Source: Microcaldota archaeon
GTDB taxonomy: Archaea > Micrarchaeota > Micrarchaeia > Norongarragalinales > UBA8480
Direction of reading: 5' to 3'
NCBI GenBank assembly: GCA_023246885.1
Contig: JAHFHN010000038.1
Coordinates: 1-7,120 of the forward strand
Length of the DNA stretch: 7,120 bases
Under the pieces are notes generated by a model, which was not told the origin of the DNA, did not search any database, and saw nothing but the letters and a program-made list of their open reading frames with translations. Both the position numbers and the translations under genes were made by a program. This document shows positions 1 through 3,558 of this stretch, piece after piece (the first letter of the stretch is position 1; the number at the start of each line of letters is the position of its first letter).

Positions 1-1452
1 TGTGATGCCGGCACTTTAAATCCGTTTGAACATGGTGAAGTATTTGTAACCCGCGGTGGGCAAGAATGCGATTTAGATCTGGGTAATTACGAGCGTTTTT
101 TGAACGACTTTGCAATTAACGAACAAAACTTAATGATGGGCGACGTTTACCGCGAACTTGTTGAAAAAGAACGGCGCGGCGATTACCTGGGCAAAACAGT
201 ACAATTAATTCCACACGTTACAAATGAAATTAAAAAAAGAATACGTGCATGCGGTGAAAAAACCAAATGCAATACCCTAATAATCGAAATAGGCGGCACA
301 GTGGGAGATATCGAAAGTGAGGTCGTACTAGAAGCTAGTAGGCAAATGAAATACGAAGAAGGCGAAAATGTTCTATTCGTTCACTTGGCATTACTCCCAA
401 CTATTTTGAATGGTGAAGAAAAAACAAAGCCAATGCAACACTCAGTAAGGGCATTACAAGCGAGAGGAATTACCCCAGACTTATTAATAGGAAGAACAAG
501 CAGCAACATGACTGCAGAATCACGGTCAAAACTAGCATTACAATGCAACGTAAATCCAAGCGACATTTACTATTCACCAACCACATCAACAATTTACAAA
601 TTGCCACTCTTATTAGAAAAACAGGGAATTGACAAAGCAATTGCCAATAAACTGAAGTTTGAAATTAGGAATGGCGAAACCTTTGAACAATGGAAAAAGC
701 TAGTTGTTCAGCTAGAGTCCGTTTCTGACGAAGTAAACATAGCTGTAATTGGCAAATACGCAACCAGCAAAGATGCTTACATGAGTTTATTCGAAGCACT
801 TACGCACGCAGGAGTTGCAAATAAAGTTAAAATTAAAGCGGATTTAATTGACGCAACAAAAATAGAAAATGGAAGCGTCGAACTCAAAGATTATAGGGGA
901 GTAGTAATCCCCGGCGGATACGGCAGCCGAGCAGTTGAAGGCAAAATAAAAGCCATTCAACACAGCCGTGAAAATAATGTTCCGTTACTCGGAATCTGTT
1001 ATGGTTTTCAACTATCTATAGTTGAAATTGCGCGAAACGTCATCGGCTGGCAGGACGCCAATACAACTGAAATCAGCCCAGATACCAAACACCCGGTTAT
1101 TGACTTGTTACCTGAACAAAAACAAATTAAAGATAAGGGCGCAACTAACCGACTTGGTGCAAAGAAAACGTTAATTGAAAAAGGGACAATGGCATTTGCA
1201 ATGTACAAACAAGAAAACATCCTAAAGCGATTCCGCCACCGATGGGAAATGAACCCAGAATATGTTCAAGCAATGCAAGACGCCGGCGTGGTTTTCTCTG
1301 GAATTGATGAAAGTAAAACCATCAAAAAGGTGCTTGAATTGAAAACCCACCCATTCTTCTTTGGAGTACAATATCACCCTGAATTCGATTCTCGATTAGA
1401 AAAACCAGAAGAATCTTTTGCAAAGCTAATTGAGGCGAGCAAAAAATGCTAA
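1..1452 (+). CDS. pyrG: CTP synthase (glutamine-hydrolysing), 5'-truncated by the window edge
   Basis: Makes CTP from UTP, ATP and glutamine in the cytoplasm (EC 6.3.4.2). The frame is open from base 1, so the start lies upstream. About 483 codons are present, and roughly 55 residues appear to be missing compared with the usual length near 540. The visible part opens inside the synthetase domain with NPFEHGEVFV and DLDLGNYERF, both hallmarks of the family, and continues through IEIGGTVGDIES. The class I glutamine amidotransferase domain starts near base 733 (VNIAVIGKYA). Its oxyanion loop is PGGYGSRAVEG, the nucleophile Cys in LGICYGFQ is encoded at 997-999, and the His and Glu of the triad in YHPEF are at 1375-1377 and 1381-1383. 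All catalytic residues of the amidotransferase are intact. The stop codon overlaps the start of the next gene by 7 bases, which suggests co-transcription and coupled translation. The TTG at 100 lies inside the conserved ERFLND region and is a leucine codon, not a start. Confidence 0.97.
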   Translation, partial: CDAGTLNPFEHGEVFVTRGGQECDLDLGNYERFLNDFAINEQNLMMGDVYRELVEKERRGDYLGKTVQLIPHVTNEIKKRIRACGEKTKCNTLIIEIGGTVGDIESEVVLEASRQMKYEEGENVLFVHLALLPTILNGEEKTKPMQHSVRALQARGITPDLLIGRTSSNMTAESRSKLALQCNVNPSDIYYSPTTSTIYKLPLLLEKQGIDKAIANKLKFEIRNGETFEQWKKLVVQLESVSDEVNIAVIGKYATSKDAYMSLFEALTHAGVANKVKIKADLIDATKIENGSVELKDYRGVVIPGGYGSRAVEGKIKAIQHSRENNVPLLGICYGFQLSIVEIARNVIGWQDANTTEISPDTKHPVIDLLPEQKQIKDKGATNRLGAKKTLIEKGTMAFAMYKQENILKRFRHRWEMNPEYVQAMQDAGVVFSGIDESKTIKKVLELKTHPFFFGVQYHPEFDSRLEKPEESFAKLIEASKKC

Positions 1453-1886
1453 CTATTTATACAGATAAACACTGCGAAAAAATTGCACAAGCAATCGCAA
1501 GTGGCGCAAAAAACGCTGAACTCAAAATTACAAAAATTCCAGAATTCACTGAACAAAACGTATTATGCATTGCAAAAAAACCATTTGGAAATGAACTAAA
1601 ACAAATAGCAAGCAAATTAATCGGCACAGTTTACGTTGTCGGGGTGGGATTCTCATTTAACACAATGAAAAAAATAGCAGAGGAATTACAAAGAGACCAA
1701 CCAAACATAAAGGTCGAAGTAACCCTTTGCCTTAAACGCAAAGGCGCGCTTCCGTTTGGGGGAGAAGTTACAGAAGTGGAACTTGCACGCGCATCTGCGC
1801 TTGGCGAACGAATTGCTACAACAATAACTGGAACACGCCAACGGCCACAAAACGAAAAAAACAGAATACAAAACTACAATAAGTAG
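1446..1886 (+). CDS. small flavodoxin-like protein, function unknown
   Basis: A 146-residue protein starting at an ATG that overlaps the pyrG stop by 7 bases, so it is probably translated from the pyrG message. No firm family assignment is possible. The pattern resembles a short flavodoxin fold. A first strand and helix (LTIYTDKHCEKIAQAIASGA, residues 2-21) stand where flavodoxins have their FMN phosphate loop. A strand with a Gly-rich turn follows (VYVVGVGFS, 62-70), then a helix (71-83) and another strand (88-96). The C-terminal helix ELARASALGERIATTI (112-127) is preceded by a Pro/Gly-rich turn, as in flavodoxin-family proteins. The Thr/Ser-Gly-rich phosphate loop is not present (residues 6-10 read TDKHC), so FMN binding may be lost. 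The last 18 residues are basic and rich in Gln and Asn, probably disordered. No signal peptide or membrane segment is visible. The fold is an inference, and the link to CTP synthesis rests only on gene overlap. Confidence 0.8.
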   Translation: MLTIYTDKHCEKIAQAIASGAKNAELKITKIPEFTEQNVLCIAKKPFGNELKQIASKLIGTVYVVGVGFSFNTMKKIAEELQRDQPNIKVEVTLCLKRKGALPFGGEVTEVELARASALGERIATTITGTRQRPQNEKNRIQNYNK

Positions 1887-1892
1887 CAAAAA
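1887..1892 (-). terminator. T-run terminator of tRNA-Cys
   Basis: On the minus strand, six consecutive T residues lie 14 bases past the 3' end of tRNA-Cys. This is the usual archaeal intrinsic termination signal. It directly abuts the stop codon of the convergent plus-strand gene at 1884-1886. Confidence 0.5.
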
Positions 1893-1905
1893 ATTGAGAA
1901 GACAG

Positions 1906-2029
1906 AGCGAGGTAAGGGAGTTGCACCCTTCTATTCCGCTTGCTGCACGCGGTTTCTTTTTCCGCTACGTTTTTCTTTTTAGAAAAAAAACTACTGCAGG
2001 CGGATGCATAGCTGATCTGCCAACCTCGC
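1906..2029 (-). tRNA. tRNA-Cys(GCA) with a canonical 37/38 intron
   Basis: Read on the minus strand, exon 1 is 2029-1994 and exon 2 is 1940-1906; joined they give 71 nt. The acceptor stem GCGAGGT pairs perfectly with ACCTCGC (1913-1907), followed by discriminator T at 1906, the expected U73 for cysteine tRNA. The D-stem is GCA/TGC. The anticodon stem TCCGC/GCGGA carries the loop CTGCAGA, with anticodon GCA at 1997-1995. The T-stem is AAGGG/CCCTT. The body resembles other archaeal tRNA-Cys, for example TGGCAG at the start of the D-arm and GCTATGC at its end. Two elbow positions are odd: the T-loop reads TGCAACT (G instead of U at 55), and the D-loop has A where G18 is expected. No CCA is encoded. 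A TATA-like element lies about 40 bases upstream and a T6 terminator follows. The cysteine identity is secure; full function is likely but the elbow changes leave some doubt. Confidence 0.88.
1941..1993 (-). other. tRNA-Cys intron at position 37/38 (53 nt)
   Basis: Canonical archaeal intron position, one base 3' of the anticodon. The BHB is readable. The outer helix is the anticodon stem TCCGC/GCGGA. The central helix is CTGC of the exon with GCAG at the intron 3' end. The 3-base bulges are AGT (cut after AG) and CAA (cut after CA). Splicing there restores the loop CTGCAGA. The intron body contains a small GCGG/CCGC hairpin and a T-rich/A-rich stem. Confidence 0.85.
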
Positions 2030-2065
2030 AAATTTCAAAGACAAAAGAGCCTTAGAACTAGTTAG

Positions 2066-2074
2066 TAATTAATA
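2066..2074 (-). promoter_or_regulatory. probable TATA box of tRNA-Cys
   Basis: The minus strand reads TATTAATTA, centred about 41 bases upstream of the first tRNA base. This would place transcription start roughly 15 bases before the mature 5' end. Assigned from position and composition only. Confidence 0.4.
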
Positions 2075-2245
2075 CCTTTTTTTGTTTTCTAAAAGAACAC
2101 AGAGGCCAAGTCTCTCCAAGCGATTTTAATTAGAAACTTGGAAGCCAACATTGGCGCACCTGCGTTCAACCCACCTTTTTACAGAATCCGATGCTAAAAA
2201 TAAAGAAAAAAGTGCCAATATAAGCGTTCCGGATAAGAAGAAAAG
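2075..2245. other. gene-free spacer between tRNA-Cys and tRNA-Lys with inverted repeats
   Basis: No coding frame or recognisable RNA family was found here. It contains two clear inverted repeats. CCAAGT (2106-2111) pairs with ACTTGG (2136-2141). ATTGGCGC (2150-2157) pairs with GTGCCAAT (2212-2219), eight pairs including one G-U. A plus-strand T5 run at 2176-2180 and a plus-readable TATA-like TAATTAATA at 2066-2074 would bracket a transcript of roughly 80 bases, so a small structured RNA is possible. A GTTCAA at 2164-2169 recalls a tRNA T-loop, but no matching stem could be found for it. Confidence 0.3.
2206..2211 (-). terminator. T-run terminator of tRNA-Lys
   Basis: Six T residues on the minus strand, 34 bases beyond the tRNA-Lys 3' end. 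A shorter T4 run at 2241-2244, almost immediately after the discriminator base, could be an earlier stop site. Confidence 0.4.
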
Positions 2246-2259
2246 CGGGCTCGGTGGGA

Positions 2260-2360
2260 TTTTCAAGCAAAACTCCTTTTCTTTTCACAAAAAAACAAAA
2301 TAAAAAAAGAGGCGTTCTTTTGAGAATAAACCATTTATTGTCAAAGAAAGGAGTCTCGTC
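2260..2360 (-). other. tRNA-Lys intron 2, T-loop position 59/60 (101 nt)
   Basis: Interrupts the T-loop as TTCAAA|intron|T. The outer helix is the T-stem GTGGG/CCCAC. The central helix pairs TTCA of the exon with TGAA at the intron end. The 3' bulge is AAT, cut after AA. Just inside, CGAGACTCCTTT pairs with AAAGGAGTTTTG over 12 positions including G-U pairs, so the intron folds into a long stem. The 5' bulge is slightly irregular (AAGA opposite CT), making it a relaxed rather than textbook BHB. Confidence 0.85.
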
Positions 2361-2404
2361 TTTGAACCCACGACCCTTCGGTTAAGAGCCGAATGCTCTA
2401 GCCA

Positions 2405-2451
2405 TTCCAGGAATTTTGCCACTACTATTATTATAGTTATAGCTTAATTCA
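2405..2451 (-). other. tRNA-Lys intron 1, D-loop (47 nt)
   Basis: Interrupts the D-loop as CAGGT|intron|TGGCTA. The BHB has a central helix TCAG/CTGG, a 5' bulge GTT cut after GT, and a 3' bulge AAT cut after AA. An inner helix GAATT/AATTC is stacked directly on the central helix. Cutting at the standard bulge offsets yields a normal D-loop with its two conserved G residues. The outer helix is weak, so the 5' and 3' ends could each shift by one base. Confidence 0.82.
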
Positions 2452-2514
2452 ACCTGAGCTACGAGCCCACAAAAAACAAAAAAAATGTATTTGCTAGTTT
2501 AGAGGAGCGAATAG

Positions 2515-2524
2515 TTATTTAAAA
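2515..2524 (-). promoter_or_regulatory. TATA box of tRNA-Lys
   Basis: The minus strand reads TTTTAAATAA, centred about 51 bases upstream of the first tRNA base, so a leader of about 25 bases is expected. It lies back to back with the plus-strand TATA box at 2535-2542. Confidence 0.55.
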
Positions 2525-2534
2525 TATCTCTGCA

Positions 2535-2542
2535 TATATAAA
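2535..2542 (+). promoter_or_regulatory. strong TATA box upstream of tfe
   Basis: TATATAAA is a textbook archaeal TATA element. Start of transcription would be near 2565, giving a leader of about 65 bases before the tfe ATG. A short hairpin (CAC/GTG plus ATGC/GCAT, 2556-2577) lies around that start point. It could equally serve a small transcript of its own. Confidence 0.5.
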
Positions 2543-2584
2543 GTTAGTAAAACAGCACAATGCTTTAGGGCATCGTGACTAAAG

Positions 2585-2605
2585 TACAATATTTCAAATA
2601 TTGTA
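2585..2605. promoter_or_regulatory. perfect palindrome upstream of tfe, probable operator
   Basis: TACAATATTT and AAATATTGTA are exact reverse complements, ten bases each, separated by a single C. The centre is 35 bases before the tfe ATG at 2630. One central base rules out a stable RNA hairpin over the full arms, so a DNA site for a dimeric regulator is the likelier reading. Each arm also resembles a TATA element, so the site may overlap a second promoter that would make a leaderless tfe message. Confidence 0.5.
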
Positions 2606-2629
2606 TTCAACCTTTTGAATGGTTTGAAA

Positions 2630-3226
2630 ATGGCAAAAAAAATTCCTGCAAAGGCTGAAGTGAACAACACCAGTAAAATGGTGAGTCCTACAAAACAATT
2701 AGCCGGGGAATTGACTCTTTTTATAAAAGAACTTGCAGGCGAAGAAGGCGTACAAATAATTTCCTGCATTGGCGACAATGGAACCACTGACGATAAAATT
2801 GAAGAAATTACAAAGATGAAAATCGCAGAAATACGTTCTGTGCTAAACCACCTGCACAGCTATGGGTTGGTCGAATATACTAGAGAGAAGAATTTGCAGA
2901 CCGGGTGGTTCACTTACACTTGGCGGCTAAATGCAAACCGCGCATTACAAAACTTCTTAGTTTTAAAGAGGCGCGAATACGAAAAATTACGCACAAAACT
3001 AAGCAGCGGCGATGGTGTACAATTATACCGTTGTCAAAAAAGCTGTAATTGTTTAGAATTTGAAAAAGCAATTGAACTTAGTTTCCGTTGTCCGGGCTGT
3101 CGCGGCAAGTTGAACGTAGTTGATCAAGAAGAAGAATTATTAAAACTTGAACGAAAAATAACCTCATTAACAAGCGTAACTCAACTTTCAACACCAGAGT
3201 TTTCAAGCCGCGTACTACAAAGCTAA
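2630..3226 (+). CDS. tfe: transcription factor E, alpha subunit
   Basis: Archaeal homologue of the N-terminal part of eukaryotic TFIIE-alpha; it helps RNA polymerase open promoters. The 198-residue product has an extended winged-helix domain at about residues 25-105. This holds the family signature TGWFTYTWRLN at 91-101. A linker helix rich in Arg, Lys and Glu follows, then a zinc ribbon (C135, C139, C141, C154, C157) in which FEKAIELSFRCPGC matches the family pattern. The first cysteine pair is CX3C followed by an extra Cys, instead of the usual CX2C. The C-terminal tail from 165 on is a charged helix. I chose the ATG at 2630. A TTG at 2615 adds five unsupported residues, and the ATG at 2678 would remove a basic leader of 16 residues not needed for the fold. 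No Shine-Dalgarno sequence is visible. The palindrome at 2585-2605 may regulate it. Confidence 0.93.
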   Translation: MAKKIPAKAEVNNTSKMVSPTKQLAGELTLFIKELAGEEGVQIISCIGDNGTTDDKIEEITKMKIAEIRSVLNHLHSYGLVEYTREKNLQTGWFTYTWRLNANRALQNFLVLKRREYEKLRTKLSSGDGVQLYRCQKSCNCLEFEKAIELSFRCPGCRGKLNVVDQEEELLKLERKITSLTSVTQLSTPEFSSRVLQS

Positions 3227-3240
3227 ATGGACGCATAGCC

Positions 3241-3248
3241 TTTTTAAG
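3241..3248 (+). promoter_or_regulatory. probable TATA box of initiator tRNA-Met
   Basis: TTTTTAAG centred about 40 bases before the first base of the tRNA, 15 bases after the tfe stop codon. Predicted start of transcription is about 15 bases upstream of the mature 5' end. Confidence 0.4.
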
Positions 3249-3293
3249 TTTGAAAAAGACAAATTCTTTTACGCTCCTGACTCTAGCGGGGTA

Positions 3294-3334
3294 ACAAACT
3301 CATTTCTCTTTAATTAGATATTAGTTTGACCCAA
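3294..3334 (+). other. initiator tRNA-Met intron 1, between acceptor stem and D-arm (41 nt)
   Basis: Lies at about position 9/10. GGGT of the exon (3289-3292) pairs with ACCC at the intron end (3329-3332), and CAAACT/AGTTTG forms the inner helix. The bulges are AA on both sides. Because an A flanks both junctions, the intron could equally be 3293-3333 with the same product. There is no adjacent outer helix, so the motif is a half-BHB. Confidence 0.75.
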
Positions 3335-3357
3335 GGGTAGCCAGGAGTGCCCGCTGG

Positions 3358-3403
3358 TCCGACCAACGGCTAATTCATACAAATAGCAGCTGGTTAGGGC
3401 GAA
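3358..3403 (+). other. initiator tRNA-Met intron 2, inside the anticodon stem at 30/31 (46 nt)
   Basis: The central helix is CGCT (3352-3355) with GGCG (3398-3401). The 5' bulge GGT is cut after GG and the 3' bulge AAG after AA. The intron then folds into a long imperfect hairpin from 3359 to 3397, including GACCA/TGGTT-type pairing and a closing GCTA/TAGC stem. Removal recreates the stem strand CTGGG opposite CCCGG. The outer helix is not adjacent, so the motif is relaxed. Confidence 0.82.
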
Positions 3404-3432
3404 GCTCATAACCCGGAGACCGGTGGTTCAAA

Positions 3433-3497
3433 CAACCATGCCCCTTTCTTTTTCTAAAAGAAAGGTGCCAGGTGTGGCGCCAAAGAAACGCTGAAAA
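3433..3497 (+). other. initiator tRNA-Met intron 3, T-loop position 59/60 (65 nt)
   Basis: Breaks the T-loop as TTCAAA|intron|T, the same site as in tRNA-Lys. The outer helix is the T-stem GGTGG/CCACC, the central helix TTCA/TGAA, and the bulges are AAC and AAT. The body holds a perfect 10-base-pair hairpin (CCTTTCTTTT with AAAAGAAAGG, loop TCT) flanked by CCATGCC/GGTGTGG pairing. Confidence 0.87.
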
Positions 3498-3511
3498 TCC
3501 ACCCCCCGCTA

Positions 3512-3516
3512 TTTTT
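3512..3516 (+). terminator. T5 terminator of initiator tRNA-Met
   Basis: Five T residues immediately after discriminator base A73, consistent with archaeal termination on a T run. Confidence 0.5.
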
Positions 3517-3525
3517 CATAACCAC

Positions 3526-3536
3526 TAATTTTTATT
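3526..3536 (+). promoter_or_regulatory. TATA-like element of apgM, leaderless promoter
   Basis: TAATTTTTATT is centred about 28 bases before the apgM ATG at 3559, so transcription should start at or next to the start codon. No Shine-Dalgarno sequence precedes that ATG, which agrees with a leaderless message. Confidence 0.5.
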
Positions 3537-3558
3537 CTCCGAAAAATTAAGAAGTTCA

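Larger units (their letters stand above)
2246..2468 (-). tRNA. tRNA-Lys(CUU) with two non-canonical introns (D-loop and T-loop)
   Basis: On the minus strand the exons are 2468-2452, 2404-2361 and 2259-2246, 75 nt when joined. Every stem is perfect after joining: acceptor GGGCTCG/CGAGCCC with G73; D-stem GCTC/GAGC with loop AGGTTGGCTA, keeping the conserved GG; anticodon stem TTCGG/CCGAA with loop CTCTTAA (anticodon CTT at 2386-2384); a five-base variable region GGGTC; and T-stem GTGGG/CCCAC with loop TTCAAAT. The anticodon loop is continuous, so there is no intron at the canonical 37/38 site. The two gaps, 47 and 101 bases, each carry a BHB-type junction and are listed separately. No CCA is encoded. 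A TATA box lies at 2515-2524. A search that allows only 37/38 introns would call half a tRNA here or none. Confidence 0.93.
3285..3511 (+). tRNA. initiator tRNA-Met(CAU) interrupted by three introns
   Basis: Four exons (3285-3293, 3335-3357, 3404-3432, 3498-3511) join to 75 nt. The acceptor stem AGCGGGG/CCCCGCT is perfect and gives A1:U72, with A73 at 3511. The D-arm is GGGT/GCCC with loop AGCCAGGAGT, typical of archaeal initiators. The anticodon stem CTGGG/CCGGG-type pairing (CTGGG with CCCGG) contains the three consecutive G-C pairs that mark initiators, with loop CTCATAA and anticodon CAT at 3407-3409. The variable region is AGACC. The T-stem GGTGG/CCACC has loop TTCAAAT. No single contiguous reading forms a tRNA: the 5' half of the anticodon stem, the junction after the acceptor stem, and the T-loop are all broken. 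No CCA is encoded. A T5 run follows at once. A1:U72 plus the G-C triplet argues against elongator Met or tRNA-Ile(CAU). Confidence 0.92.

Noticed and set aside
1816..2031. Minus-strand open frame of about 70 codons
   Set aside because: It runs straight through tRNA-Cys, its intron and the end of the flavodoxin-like gene and has a low-complexity translation.
2049..2180. A possible further tRNA around GTTCAA at 2164-2169 and, on the minus strand, CTTCCAA that could be a tRNA-Gly anticodon loop
   Set aside because: No acceptor or T-stem partner could be found on either strand, and no downstream TGAA is available for a T-loop intron of the type seen nearby.
2615..2629. TTG start for tfe, five codons upstream
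   Set aside because: It adds residues with no family support; the ATG at 2630 is followed by a typical basic N-terminus.
2515..2787. Minus-strand open frame of 90 codons
   Set aside because: It lies over the tfe promoter region and start in antisense, with no recognisable features.
3285..3360. A contiguous tRNA starting at AGCGGGG
   Set aside because: The acceptor partner is 213 bases away and the anticodon stem is broken; only the multi-intron reading forms a complete tRNA.
3404..3416. The CAT anticodon as elongator tRNA-Met or tRNA-Ile
   Set aside because: A1:U72 and three consecutive G-C pairs in the anticodon stem, together with an AGCCAGGAGT D-loop, are initiator features.
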